Source: Pseudomonas sp. GM41(2012) | GTDB lineage: Bacteria > Pseudomonadota > Gammaproteobacteria > Pseudomonadales > Pseudomonadaceae | DNA length: 64,000 bases | Reading direction: 5' to 3' | Assembly: GCF_000282315.2 (NCBI RefSeq) | Contig: NZ_AKJN02000008.1 | Coordinates: forward strand, 806,001 to 870,000 | In this document: positions 8,588 through 17,219 of the stretch, one piece after another | Numbering within the stretch: position 1 is the stretch's first letter | Layout: the number at the start of each line of letters is the position of its first letter | Position numbers and translations under genes: made by a program | Notes under the pieces: model-generated | The model's input: only the letters and a program-made list of their open reading frames with translations | Databases searched by the model: none | What the model was told of the DNA's origin: nothing

Positions 8588-11221
8588 ATGGGCAAATCGC
8601 TGGTCATTGTGGAATCCCCGGCTAAGGCCAAGACCATCAACAAGTATCTGGGTAACCAATACGTGGTGAAGTCGAGTATCGGCCATATCCGAGACCTGCC
8701 CACCAGCGGTTCGGCTAGCGCCAGCAAAGAGCCAGCCGCCAAGCGCGGCAAGGCCGCCGCGGGTGAAGGTCCGGTGCTCACGCCGAAAGAGAAAGCGCGA
8801 AAGCAGCTGGTCTCGCGCATGGGTGTCGATCCCGATCATGGCTGGAAAGCCAAGTACGAGATTCTCCCGGGCAAGGAAAAGGTCATCGAAGAGCTGCGCC
8901 GGCTCGCCAAAGATGCTGACACCATCTATCTCGCAACCGACTTGGATCGCGAGGGGGAAGCCATTGCCTGGCACCTGCGCGAAGCCATCGGTGGTGATGA
9001 CAGCCGCTACAAGCGCGTGGTGTTCAACGAAATCACCAAGAAGGCGATTCAGGAAGCCTTCTCCAAGCCGGGCGAGCTGGACATCGACCGTGTAAACGCC
9101 CAGCAGGCGCGTCGTTTTCTCGATCGCGTGGTGGGTTACATGGTTTCGCCGCTGCTGTGGGCCAAGGTCGCCCGTGGCCTGTCCGCCGGTCGCGTGCAAT
9201 CGGTTGCCGTGAAGCTGGTCGTTGAGCGTGAGCGTGAAATCCGCGCGTTCAACCCGGAAGAGTACTGGGAAGTTCACGCCGACCTCGGCACCGCCAAGGG
9301 CGCAACCGTGCGCTTTGACGTGGCTCGCGAGAAAGGCGAAGCCTTCAAGCCGCTTAACGAAGCCCAGGCCATGGCTGCGCTGGAGAAGCTCAAGGCTTCC
9401 AGCTACAGCATCGTCAAACGCGAAGACAAGCCGACCAGCAGCAAGCCGTCGGCACCGTTCATCACGTCCACCCTGCAACAGGCTGCGAGTAACCGCCTGG
9501 GCTTCGGCGTGAAGAAAACCATGATGATGGCCCAGCGTCTGTACGAAGCCGGCTACATCACTTACATGCGTACCGACTCCACCAACCTCTCGGTTGATGC
9601 CGTGACGATGGCGCGTACTTATATTGAAGGCGAGTTCGGCAAGAAGTACCTGCCGGAAAACCCGAATGTCTACAGCAGCAAGGAAGGCGCACAAGAGGCT
9701 CACGAAGCGATTCGTCCCTCCGATGCCAATACCGAGCCAAGCAAGCTGTCGGGCATGGAGCGTGATGCTGAGCGGCTCTACGAGCTGATCTGGCGCCAGT
9801 TCCTCGCTTGCCAGATGCTGCCGGCCCAATACCTGTCGACCACTGTCACCGTCGGTGCCGGTGACTTCGAGTTGCGCGCCAAGGGCCGCATCCTGAAGTT
9901 CGACGGTTATACCCGTGTCATGCCGCAAATCGCCAAGCCTGGCGATGACGACGTGTTGCCGGACATGGCTCAGGGCGACGCGATGAAGCTGATCAAGCTT
10001 GATCCGACCCAGCACTTCACCAAGCCGCCGGCGCGCTACTCGGAAGCGAGCCTGGTCAAAGAAATGGAAAAACGCGGCATCGGTCGTCCTTCGACCTACG
10101 CGGCGATCATTTCGACCATCCAGGATCGTGGCTACGTAGCGCTGCACAACCGTCGTTTCTACTCGGAAAAGATGGGCGACATCGTTACCGAGCGTCTGGC
10201 CGAGAGCTTCTCCAATCTCATGGACTACGGCTTCACCGCCGGCATGGAAGAGAACCTCGATGACGTGGCCCAGGGTGAGCGCGACTGGAAAAACGTACTC
10301 GACGAGTTCTACGGCGACTTCAAGAAGAAACTCGAAGTAGCTGAAAGCGCCGAAGGCGGCATGCGCGCCAACCAACCAGTAATGACTGACATTCCGTGCG
10401 TATTGTGCGGGCGTCCGATGCAGATTCGTACGGCATCGACTGGCGTGTTCCTTGGTTGTTCGGGTTACAGCCTGCCGCCGAAAGAGCGCTGCAAGGCCAC
10501 CGTCAACCTGGTGCCGGGCGACGAAATCGCGGCGGACGACGAGGGTGAATCGGAATCGCTGGTGCTGCGTGGCAAGCACCGCTGCCCGATCTGCAGCACG
10601 GCGATGGACGCTTACCTGCTGGATGAGAAGCGCAAGCTGCACATCTGCGGTAACAACCCGGATTGCTCTGGCTACGAAATCGAAGAGGGCACTTATCGCA
10701 TCAAAGGCTACGAAGGTCCGAGCCTGGAATGCGACAAGTGCGGCAGCGAGATGCAGCTCAAGACCGGTCGTTTCGGCAAGTTCTTCGGCTGCACCAATGC
10801 GACGTGCAAGAACACCCGCAAACTGCTGAAAAGCGGCGATGCAGCACCGCCGAAGATGGATCCGGTGAAGATGCCTGAGCTGAAATGCGAAAAGGTCAAC
10901 GACACCTACATCCTGCGCGACGGTGCTTCCGGCCTGTTCCTGGCGGCTAGTCAATTCCCGAAAAACCGCGAGACGCGTGCTCCGCTGGTCATGGAAATTG
11001 TGCCGCACAAGGATGAGATCGATCCGAAGTACCACTTCCTCTGCGAAGCGCCGAAGAAAGATCCGGATGGCCTGCCAGCTGTGATCCGTTACAGCCGCAA
11101 AACCAAAGAGCAGTACGTACAGACTGAAGTCGACGGTAAGCCGACTGGCTGGAAAGCGTACTACGACGGCGGCAAGTGGACGGTTGAAGACAAGCGCCCG
11201 GCGAAGACTGCCAAGGCTTAA
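8588..11221 (+). CDS. topA: DNA topoisomerase I
   Basis: 877 residues. Toprim domain at the N-terminus (SLVIVESPAKAKTINKYLG; acidic triad in YLATDLDREGEAIAWHL). The catalytic tyrosine is Tyr326 in GYITYMRTDSTNLS. The type IA core HEAIRPSDAN and GIGRPSTYAAIISTIQDRGY follows. The C-terminus carries zinc ribbons with CxxC pairs (CVLCGRPM, CPICSTAM, CDKCGSEM). A charged insert after the first Toprim strand (SASASKEPAAKRGKAAAGEG) is typical of Pseudomonas TopA. It relaxes negative supercoils behind RNA polymerase. It is monocistronic: a terminator follows the stop. Confidence 0.97.
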   Translation: MGKSLVIVESPAKAKTINKYLGNQYVVKSSIGHIRDLPTSGSASASKEPAAKRGKAAAGEGPVLTPKEKARKQLVSRMGVDPDHGWKAKYEILPGKEKVIEELRRLAKDADTIYLATDLDREGEAIAWHLREAIGGDDSRYKRVVFNEITKKAIQEAFSKPGELDIDRVNAQQARRFLDRVVGYMVSPLLWAKVARGLSAGRVQSVAVKLVVEREREIRAFNPEEYWEVHADLGTAKGATVRFDVAREKGEAFKPLNEAQAMAALEKLKASSYSIVKREDKPTSSKPSAPFITSTLQQAASNRLGFGVKKTMMMAQRLYEAGYITYMRTDSTNLSVDAVTMARTYIEGEFGKKYLPENPNVYSSKEGAQEAHEAIRPSDANTEPSKLSGMERDAERLYELIWRQFLACQMLPAQYLSTTVTVGAGDFELRAKGRILKFDGYTRVMPQIAKPGDDDVLPDMAQGDAMKLIKLDPTQHFTKPPARYSEASLVKEMEKRGIGRPSTYAAIISTIQDRGYVALHNRRFYSEKMGDIVTERLAESFSNLMDYGFTAGMEENLDDVAQGERDWKNVLDEFYGDFKKKLEVAESAEGGMRANQPVMTDIPCVLCGRPMQIRTASTGVFLGCSGYSLPPKERCKATVNLVPGDEIAADDEGESESLVLRGKHRCPICSTAMDAYLLDEKRKLHICGNNPDCSGYEIEEGTYRIKGYEGPSLECDKCGSEMQLKTGRFGKFFGCTNATCKNTRKLLKSGDAAPPKMDPVKMPELKCEKVNDTYILRDGASGLFLAASQFPKNRETRAPLVMEIVPHKDEIDPKYHFLCEAPKKDPDGLPAVIRYSRKTKEQYVQTEVDGKPTGWKAYYDGGKWTVEDKRPAKTAKA

Positions 11222-11236
11222 AAGGCGCTGTACACA

Positions 11237-11282
11237 AAAGGCCGCATGACAACCCTCGGGTTTTCATGCGGCCTTTTTGTTT
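11237..11282 (+). terminator. Rho-independent terminator after topA
   Basis: AAAAGGCCGCATGA, loop, TCATGCGGCCTTTTTGTTTT: an 11-bp stem with A run and T run, about 15 bases after the topA stop. Confidence 0.9.
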
Positions 11283-11362
11283 TGTGCTTGCGGGAAGCGG
11301 AGCTGATCCACGACACTGTCTGACCTGCGTGAAGCAATTATTTCGTTGTGGAGGCTGCCGTC

Positions 11363-11887
11363 ATGGCCCACGAACTCTATACCCGTACCAACCAGAAGAT
11401 TTACTTCGCCGGCCTGTCGCTGGAAGCGCTCGCCAGAGCCGAAGAGGGGCGGGCGATGAACTCCCTGGCGCTGATCCAGGCCGGGCGCGAGTCGGCCCTG
11501 TTTCACCTGTACGGTGCGTTGCTGGGACTGTGCCATGAAATCGCCGGTTTCTATCGCTTGCCTCAGGCCAGTGCGCCTCGGGCCGAGTTATTGCTGACGC
11601 GCGAGGTGCTTGAAGCCATCGCGATTCCGGAAATGGCCGAGATGGTCGAGTTGGCCAATAATTCGGAAACCTGGCTGGCCAAACTGCTGGCAGCCCATGC
11701 TGCGCTGTTTCAGCCGCCACGGGCGCCGCACAAGCCTAAGGGTGATGTGACGCAGCCGCTGATCCTGGCCGTTAACCTGGATGAAGAAGAGTCTCCGCAA
11801 GAGTTGAGTCGGGAAGAGCTGGAGAGCTGGCGTCAGAACCTCAAGGGGCTGGCGATTCGGTTTCGCGAAGGCCTGAACGAGTGCTGA
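11363..11887 (+). CDS. DUF6586 family hypothetical protein
   Basis: 174 residues, no signal peptide or membrane segment. Starts AHELYTRTNQKIYFAGLSLEALARAEE and looks all-helical; the second half is acidic (DEEESPQELSREELESW). ATG 11363 is preceded by GGAGG at 11350. A gene of this type sits next to topA in other pseudomonads as I recall. The function is unknown; assignment to DUF6586 is from memory of the N-terminal motif. Confidence 0.7.
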   Translation: MAHELYTRTNQKIYFAGLSLEALARAEEGRAMNSLALIQAGRESALFHLYGALLGLCHEIAGFYRLPQASAPRAELLLTREVLEAIAIPEMAEMVELANNSETWLAKLLAAHAALFQPPRAPHKPKGDVTQPLILAVNLDEEESPQELSREELESWRQNLKGLAIRFREGLNEC

Positions 11888-11939
11888 GCACATAATCGCA
11901 TCGGACACTACGTTACGTCGGTCACTTCAGGGATGAGTC

Positions 11940-12974
11940 ATGTCTTCCATTTTGCACAACAAAAAACTACGTCAGTTATTTAAACAGTTAGACGCCCGTG
12001 TCGAAGCGGCAACCAGTACCGCAGATCTGCTTGAGGTGATAAAGCAGCTCCGGGCTTTTGGTGCGCCGCTGGCGTTCGATAACGCCACACCCAGACTGTT
12101 CCTTTATATCGGTTTGGGGTTGATCGCCGCCACCGTTCTTTTCGTACCTTTTGTCGTGCTGGGCATCGCTTTTCTATTGGGTGGCTGGCTTGTGATGGAC
12201 CACAGGTCCGGTGTGATCGACGCACTTTCCAAAAAAATCACCCATAAATCTTCAATGATCACCTATGGGTTAAGGGCGTCGTTCAACCCGGATGTGCAAG
12301 TGCTGAAGAGTTTGGGTGGGGAGTTCAAGGACTTCCATCGAGGCTCCTACAGCCGACAGATTTTGAAATCGGTTCAAGGTACTTACCTTGGCGCGGTTCA
12401 TGAGTTGCCTTTTACTTGCCAGTACTTGCAGTACGTTGATCGCGAAAGTTACAAGACCACCGTGCCAGACGGGGCAGGCGGTACCAAGGTTGAAACCAAG
12501 ACGGTTGACCGCGAGTTTGACCGGTACAGCCTGGTACTGGATTTTCCGTGGATCGAGAATGTGGCCGTGCGCGGCGACAAGCATTGGGAGGTGGATCTTG
12601 AGGAGACTCTGGATACAGCATCCAGTGAATTCAATAGTGCGTTTCGCCTGACAGGCAGTACCCAGATGGCCTGTGCCGTTTTTGCCAAGCCCGCGACGGT
12701 ACTGCACCTACTACAGCTTCATCAGCAATTGAGCGACTTCAATCTGGAGTTCTCGGAACATGGGCGGCTGTGCCTGAGTTTCAGCGATGCTGGATTGCTT
12801 GCGCCCAGCGCAACCGAGGGGCTCCAAAATCTGCAGGCCTTTGAGCAGCAAGTCGAGACGGGTATTCGCTTGCCTCGTCTGGACCTCTTGCTGTTATGGG
12901 TCCATCGATTGGCCGAGTTGCATGACGATAACTTCGCGCTTTCGCCGAAACCTTTAAAAAACATGGAGTATTAG
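11940..12974 (+). CDS. DUF3137-like membrane protein, partner of LemA
   Basis: 344 residues. A cytosolic helical N-terminus is followed by a hydrophobic hairpin at about residues 56-83 (FLYIGLGLIAATVLFVPFVVLGIAFLL). The rest is a soluble domain containing an unusual YKTTVPDGAGGTKVETKTVDREFDRY segment. This layout (membrane hairpin plus alpha/beta domain, next to a LemA gene) is that of DUF3137 proteins; I infer the family from architecture and context more than from a motif. The stop lies three bases before the LemA start codon, so the two are co-transcribed. The pair appears to be an insertion relative to the P. aeruginosa order. Confidence 0.55.
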   Translation: MSSILHNKKLRQLFKQLDARVEAATSTADLLEVIKQLRAFGAPLAFDNATPRLFLYIGLGLIAATVLFVPFVVLGIAFLLGGWLVMDHRSGVIDALSKKITHKSSMITYGLRASFNPDVQVLKSLGGEFKDFHRGSYSRQILKSVQGTYLGAVHELPFTCQYLQYVDRESYKTTVPDGAGGTKVETKTVDREFDRYSLVLDFPWIENVAVRGDKHWEVDLEETLDTASSEFNSAFRLTGSTQMACAVFAKPATVLHLLQLHQQLSDFNLEFSEHGRLCLSFSDAGLLAPSATEGLQNLQAFEQQVETGIRLPRLDLLLLWVHRLAELHDDNFALSPKPLKNMEY

Positions 12975-12977
12975 ACG

Positions 12978-13535
12978 ATGGCGTTGTTATTGATTATCGC
13001 GGTGGTAGTCGGGATTACCTTCTTGACCTGTTACAACCGAATCATTGGGCGACATAATCGGGTTCAGCGCGCCTGGGCCGATGTCCTGGTTTATGAGCGG
13101 CAGAAAACCAGGGTGCTCGATTTGCTTGAGCAGCAGGTTGCAGGTTTCAAGGAGTACGAAGGTGCGCTGCTGGAAAAGATCACAGGTCTGCGCTCGGCCA
13201 TCGGCAAACTGCCACAAGAGGCGAACGGGGACGCTCTACAGCCAGTGCAAAAGGGAACACGGGAATTGCTGGCGGGATTGACCGTGGCATTTGAAGCTTA
13301 TCCAGAGCTCAAGTCCAATGAGTTGGTTAACAACTTCATGCGGGAAATCACTGAGCAGCAAGAAAACATCGGTGCGGCCATTACCATCTTCAATGGCGCG
13401 GTAGAGGTGTTCAATAACTCGATCCAGATGTTTCCTAACTCCTTTGTTAATGGCTGCCTCAACAAAAAATCGATAATCATTCCATTTTCCGACTCCCAGG
13501 CTTCCGCAGCATTTGAGTACAAGCCGAATTTTTAA
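12978..13535 (+). CDS. lemA: LemA family protein
   Basis: 185 residues: one N-terminal membrane helix (ALLLIIAVVVGITFLTCYNRII) followed by the LemA signature NRVQRAWADVLVYERQKTRVLDLLEQQ, and the late motif FNGAVEVFNNSIQMFPNSFV, which is close to the family's YN..V..YN..I..FP. LemA proteins are coiled, membrane-anchored and of unclear function. Directly downstream of the DUF3137-like gene. No terminator with a T run is evident; GCAAAAAGGTTTTTTGT near 13574 is weak. Confidence 0.88.
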   Translation: MALLLIIAVVVGITFLTCYNRIIGRHNRVQRAWADVLVYERQKTRVLDLLEQQVAGFKEYEGALLEKITGLRSAIGKLPQEANGDALQPVQKGTRELLAGLTVAFEAYPELKSNELVNNFMREITEQQENIGAAITIFNGAVEVFNNSIQMFPNSFVNGCLNKKSIIIPFSDSQASAAFEYKPNF

Positions 13536-13680
13536 AGGTGGGTGACGACAGGCTCGGTCAGTCTGGAATGTTCGCAAAAAGGTTTTTTGTAGCGGCTGGC
13601 TGATTACCGTTCCTCAAGATCCCGAGCGAAGCCTGGCCGATGCCTATATAATCCCCGCCTTTCGTGGAGAACAGACCTTT

Positions 13681-13914
13681 ATGCCAACGTCCTTTCTAGA
13701 AATTGTCGAGTTACCAGACGGCCGTATCGAGCTGCGCAGGGCTGAGGACGAGGGTTCTCTGGTTACTTTGGATTTCTCCGAGGATGCCAAAGCGTTCCTG
13801 CAGGGCCAGCACGTGGAAGTCGCCAAGGCGATGTTGAGCGTTGGCGTTCAGATGGCCGGACGCTTGGTTGAAGGCGATTTCAATACGGACGAGGCGTCTC
13901 GGGTTCTTCATTGA
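13681..13914 (+). CDS. Small conserved hypothetical protein
   Basis: 77 residues beginning PTSFLEIVELPDGRIELRRAEDEGSLVTLDFSEDAKAFL. It is acidic, has no membrane segment, and ends QMAGRLVEGDFNTDEASRVLH. A TATAAT hexamer at 13645-13650 and GTGGAG before the start support its own promoter. A small gene of this kind next to sulA-lexA is, as I recall, conserved in Pseudomonas. Function unknown. Confidence 0.75.
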   Translation: MPTSFLEIVELPDGRIELRRAEDEGSLVTLDFSEDAKAFLQGQHVEVAKAMLSVGVQMAGRLVEGDFNTDEASRVLH

Positions 13915-14008
13915 TCCCGCCCGTCGGTTTTTTGCTGATATCGCTACAGGTTGGCTTCTCTATCCTTGGAGAAGCCCCGCGCTGTTCAGCGCGCGCATTG
14001 TTTGTCAG

Positions 14009-14482
14009 TTAACCCAATCGAATGTTCAGGCTTTGTGCGTCCCCGATCCGGGCGGCGCTGATCAACTGTTGCCGTGAAGTTGTGCTCAATGGGTTGAGCC
14101 AGCTGACCACCGTGTGGCTGCGTCCCAGACGCAAGGCCTCGCAGGTCAACTGCTGAGCGCTCTGAGTGCCGCGCGGTTGCAGCAGCAGGATGCGTTCGCG
14201 GTTAAGGCCGGCGTCCCGCAACCAGGCCTGGGTCAGGCTGGCGGGCGGAGCGATCAGCGTCAGCCAGCGCGCGTCCTGGTCCTGGCTCAGTTCCCTGAGA
14301 ATCGGTGCGAGAAGGTTCAGGCAGTTCCCGGCTGCACCACGCAGCGACAGCTCACTGAAGACTTCGGGCTCTGCGCTCCAGGGCGACTCGACCACGTCTT
14401 TCAGGATCGGCGCCAATGGCTGCACCATGAAAGCCTCGAACAACGGCAGTTGGGCTTGTTGTGATGTGTGTGGGAACTGCAT
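14009..14482 (-). CDS. sulA: SOS cell-division inhibitor SulA
   Basis: 157 residues from an ATG at 14482 with GGAGG eight bases upstream. The RecA/SulA-like core LREL-SQDQDARWLTLIAPP, then AWLRDAGLNRERILLLQPRG and EALRLGRSHTVVSWLNPL is typical of Pseudomonas SulA. SulA binds FtsZ and blocks septation during DNA damage. It follows lexA by only ten bases, so it is read from the lexA promoter with its two SOS boxes, unlike E. coli where sulA is separate. Confidence 0.9.
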   Translation of the reverse strand: MQFPHTSQQAQLPLFEAFMVQPLAPILKDVVESPWSAEPEVFSELSLRGAAGNCLNLLAPILRELSQDQDARWLTLIAPPASLTQAWLRDAGLNRERILLLQPRGTQSAQQLTCEALRLGRSHTVVSWLNPLSTTSRQQLISAARIGDAQSLNIRLG

Positions 14483-14492
14483 AAAGCCTCCT

Positions 14493-15101
14493 TTAGCGGC
14501 GAATGACGCCGACACTCAAGCCTTCGATCACCAGTTCCTGATCTTTCAGGTTCACTTCGATAGGGGCGAATTCAGGGTTTTCGGCAATCAACCAGACCTT
14601 GCTGCCATCGCGCTTGAAACGCTTGACGGTCACTTCGTCGCCGATCCGCGCCACTACGATCTGGCCGTTGCGGGCTTCGCGGGTGGTGTGCACTGCCAGC
14701 AGGTCACCGTCGAAAATCCCCACATCCTTCATGCTCATGCCGTGAACCCGAAGTAGATAGTCGGCGCGAGGATGGAAGAACGACGGGTTGATGTTGCAGG
14801 ACTCTTCGATGTGCTGCTGGGCGAGGATCGGAGCACCGGCAGCCACTCGGCCAATGATCGGCAGGGTGGACTCGTCGGCCTTGGCTTCGAAGCCGGGGAT
14901 GCGAATACCACGGGAAGCACCGGGCGTCATCTCGATCGCACCCTTGCGGGCCAGCGCCTTGAGGTGTTCTTCCGCCGCATTGGGCGACTTGAAACCCAGT
15001 TCCTGAGCGATTTCCGCGCGGGTGGGCGGGTAGCCGTTGTCTTCGAGGCAGCGTTTGATGAAGGCCAGAATCTCTGCTTGGCGTGGCGTCAGCTTTAGCA
15101 T
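14493..15101 (-). CDS. lexA: SOS repressor LexA
   Basis: 202 residues. Winged-helix DNA-binding domain with recognition helix PPTRAEIAQELGFKSPNAAEEHLKALARKG. Self-cleavage site Ala88-Gly89 in GRVAAGAP; catalytic Ser123 (HGMSM) and Lys160 (TVKRFK) are all present, so autoproteolysis stimulated by RecA is expected. It is the first gene of lexA-sulA. Two CTG-N10-CAG boxes lie 11-45 bases upstream, so it represses itself and sulA. It is divergent from psrA. Confidence 0.97.
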   Translation of the reverse strand: MLKLTPRQAEILAFIKRCLEDNGYPPTRAEIAQELGFKSPNAAEEHLKALARKGAIEMTPGASRGIRIPGFEAKADESTLPIIGRVAAGAPILAQQHIEESCNINPSFFHPRADYLLRVHGMSMKDVGIFDGDLLAVHTTREARNGQIVVARIGDEVTVKRFKRDGSKVWLIAENPEFAPIEVNLKDQELVIEGLSVGVIRR

Positions 15102-15111
15102 ATTGATCGCT

Positions 15112-15127
15112 CTGTCTTTTTATACAG
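15112..15127. promoter_or_regulatory. SOS box 1 (LexA operator)
   Basis: CTGTCTTTTTATACAG fits CTG-N10-CAG. It lies 11 bases upstream of the lexA start. Confidence 0.85.
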
Positions 15128-15130
15128 TGA

Positions 15131-15146
15131 CTGGGATTATATACAG
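15131..15146. promoter_or_regulatory. SOS box 2 (LexA operator)
   Basis: On the minus strand CTGTATATAATCCCAG: CTG-N10-CAG with the AT-rich centre that is close to the best LexA consensus. It overlaps a TATAAT-like -10, so LexA bound here would occlude the lexA-sulA promoter. Spacing to box 1 is three bases. Confidence 0.88.
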
Positions 15147-15301
15147 TGAAACGGTCTTGGCAATGCTCCTTTTTTTGCCGACCGCCAGACGGTCGATGAG
15201 CCTGCTGATTCACGCTTGCGAGTTGTATGGTTAAATAGATGACCGACCATTCCCAAAACGAACCGTCAGGCTTGACAAGGCCTGGGCTGAAACGTATGTT
15301 T

Positions 15302-15315
15302 CAAACAAGTGTTTG
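15302..15315. promoter_or_regulatory. PsrA operator (autoregulation)
   Basis: CAAAC-AAGT-GTTTG matches the known PsrA box (CAAAC-N2-4-GTTTG) exactly. It lies 15 bases before the psrA start codon, where bound repressor would block psrA expression. Confidence 0.8.
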
Positions 15316-15330
15316 TCAGGCGGAGTAGCC

Positions 15331-16038
15331 ATGGCCCAGTCGGAAACCGTTGAACGCATTCTTGATGCTGCCGAGCAATTGTTCGCGGAAAAAGGTTTTG
15401 CTGAAACCTCATTGCGTCTGATCACCAGCAAGGCCGGTGTCAATCTGGCGGCGGTGAACTATCACTTCGGTTCGAAGAAGGCGCTGATCCAGGCAGTTTT
15501 CTCGCGCTTCCTCGGGCCGTTCTGCTTAAGCCTTGATAAAGAGCTCGAGCGGCGTCAAGCCAAGCCGGAGAACAAGCCGACGCTTGAAGAGCTGCTGGAA
15601 ATCCTTGTCGAGCAAGCCTTGGTGGTGCAACCACGCAGCGGCAACGATCTGTCGATTTTCATGCGTTTGCTGGGCCTGGCTTTCAGTCAGAGCCAAGGGC
15701 ACTTGCGGCGCTATCTGGAAGACATGTACGGCAAGGTGTTCCGTCGCTACATGATGTTGGTCAACGAAGCTGCACCGCGTATTCCGCCGATTGAGCTGTT
15801 CTGGCGTGTGCACTTCATGCTCGGCGCCGCCGCGTTCAGCATGTCCGGTATCAAGGCCCTGCGCGCAATTGCCGAGACCGACTTCGGCGTTAACACCTCC
15901 ATTGAGCAAGTAATGCGTCTGATGGTGCCGTTTCTGGCAGCAGGCATGCGCGCCGAAACCGGTGTGTCCGACGCGGCCATGGCCACTGCGCAGCTGCGTC
16001 CGCGCAGCAAATCAACCCCGGTTGCCGCCAAGGTTTAA
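15331..16038 (+). CDS. psrA: TetR-family regulator PsrA
   Basis: 235 residues. N-terminal TetR helix-turn-helix: ETVERILDAAEQLFAEKG and the recognition region SKAGVNLAAVNYHFGSKKAL. The ligand-binding C-terminal half is typical of PsrA (RFLGPFCLSLDKELERRQ). In Pseudomonas it senses long-chain fatty acids, represses fadBA and itself, and activates rpoS. The ATG at 15331 follows GGAG at 15322. It is divergent from lexA. The end is Ser/Ala/Lys-rich (LRPRSKSTPVAAKV). Confidence 0.93.
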   Translation: MAQSETVERILDAAEQLFAEKGFAETSLRLITSKAGVNLAAVNYHFGSKKALIQAVFSRFLGPFCLSLDKELERRQAKPENKPTLEELLEILVEQALVVQPRSGNDLSIFMRLLGLAFSQSQGHLRRYLEDMYGKVFRRYMMLVNEAAPRIPPIELFWRVHFMLGAAAFSMSGIKALRAIAETDFGVNTSIEQVMRLMVPFLAAGMRAETGVSDAAMATAQLRPRSKSTPVAAKV

Positions 16039-16196
16039 CCGCACACGGGTGGGCGCGGCAGCTGACATCCGCTAAGCTAGCCGCCCATGCCGACTCTCGT
16101 TCTGAACCCGCTCCCCATTTTTATCGCCGACCTGCCGGGCACAGCCCATGGCGGCGATTTCGTGCGAGCCGGGTTTATCGTTATCAAGGAATCTCT

Positions 16197-17207
16197 ATGA
16201 CTGCTGGCCTGCAAGGCTCGTTGATGGTGGACGTCGCCGGTACCTGGCTGACGGCTGAAGATCGCCAATTGTTGCGCCAGCCCGAAGTGGGTGGCCTGAT
16301 CATTTTCGCCCGCAACATCGAACACCCGCATCAGGTGCGCGAGTTGAGCGCCTCAATCCGCGCCATTCGCCCCGATCTGCTGTTGGCCGTCGACCAGGAG
16401 GGCGGCCGGGTTCAGCGTTTGCGTCAGGGCTTTGTACGACTGCCAGCCATGCGCGCCATCGCTGACAACCCGAATGCTGAGTACCTCGCCGAACAGTGCG
16501 GCTGGATCATGGCGACTGAAGTGCTGGCCGTCGGTCTCGATCTGAGCTTCGCTCCGGTGCTGGACCTCGACTTCCAGCGCAGCGCCGTAGTCGGCACCCG
16601 TTCATTTGAAGGTGATCCCGAGCGAGCAGCGTTGCTGGCGGGAGCCTTCATTCGCGGCATGAACAGCGCCGGCATGGCCGCCACCGGCAAGCACTTTCCG
16701 GGTCACGGCTGGGCCGAGGCCGATTCCCATGTTGCGATCCCTGTTGATGAGCGCAGCCTCGACGAAATTCGCGCCAATGACCTGGTGCCGTTCGCCCGAT
16801 TGAGCAAGCAATTGGCTGCGGTCATGCCAGCCCACGTGATCTATCCACAAGTCGATTCCCAGCCTGCCGGCTTCTCCCGCCGCTGGTTGCAGGACATCCT
16901 GCGTGGCGAGCTGCAATTTGACGGCGTGATCTTCAGCGATGACCTGTCCATGGCCGGTGCCCACGTGGTCGGCGATGCTGCCAGCCGTATCGAAGCGGCG
17001 CTGACGGCCGGTTGCGACATGGGCCTGGTGTGCAACGATCGCGCGGCCGCTGAACTGGCCCTGAGCGCCGCCCAGCGTCTGAAGGTCAAGCCGTCCGAGC
17101 GCATCGCGCGGATGCGCGGCCAGTCGTACGCCAGCACTGAATACCGTCAAGACCCGCGCTGGCTGACAGCCGTGGGCGCGCTCAAAGATGCTCAACTGAT
17201 TGATTGA
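16197..17207 (+). CDS. nagZ: Beta-N-acetylglucosaminidase NagZ
   Basis: 336 residues, a complete GH3 domain of the short Gram-negative NagZ type. The family signature KHFPGHGWAEADSHV carries the His-Asp acid/base dyad; the nucleophile Asp lies in FDGVIFSDDLSM. It is cytoplasmic and removes GlcNAc from anhydro-muropeptides during cell-wall recycling, giving the AmpR-active products that control AmpC beta-lactamase. It follows psrA by 158 bases and ends 12 bases before mtiP, so nagZ-mtiP is probably one unit. Confidence 0.95.
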   Translation: MTAGLQGSLMVDVAGTWLTAEDRQLLRQPEVGGLIIFARNIEHPHQVRELSASIRAIRPDLLLAVDQEGGRVQRLRQGFVRLPAMRAIADNPNAEYLAEQCGWIMATEVLAVGLDLSFAPVLDLDFQRSAVVGTRSFEGDPERAALLAGAFIRGMNSAGMAATGKHFPGHGWAEADSHVAIPVDERSLDEIRANDLVPFARLSKQLAAVMPAHVIYPQVDSQPAGFSRRWLQDILRGELQFDGVIFSDDLSMAGAHVVGDAASRIEAALTAGCDMGLVCNDRAAAELALSAAQRLKVKPSERIARMRGQSYASTEYRQDPRWLTAVGALKDAQLID

Positions 17208-17219
17208 GGACTTTTCGTG

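Noticed and set aside
8570..11035. 821-codon open frame antisense to topA
   Set aside because: Same reason as for fadB: shadow of codon bias. All TopA motifs are on the plus strand.
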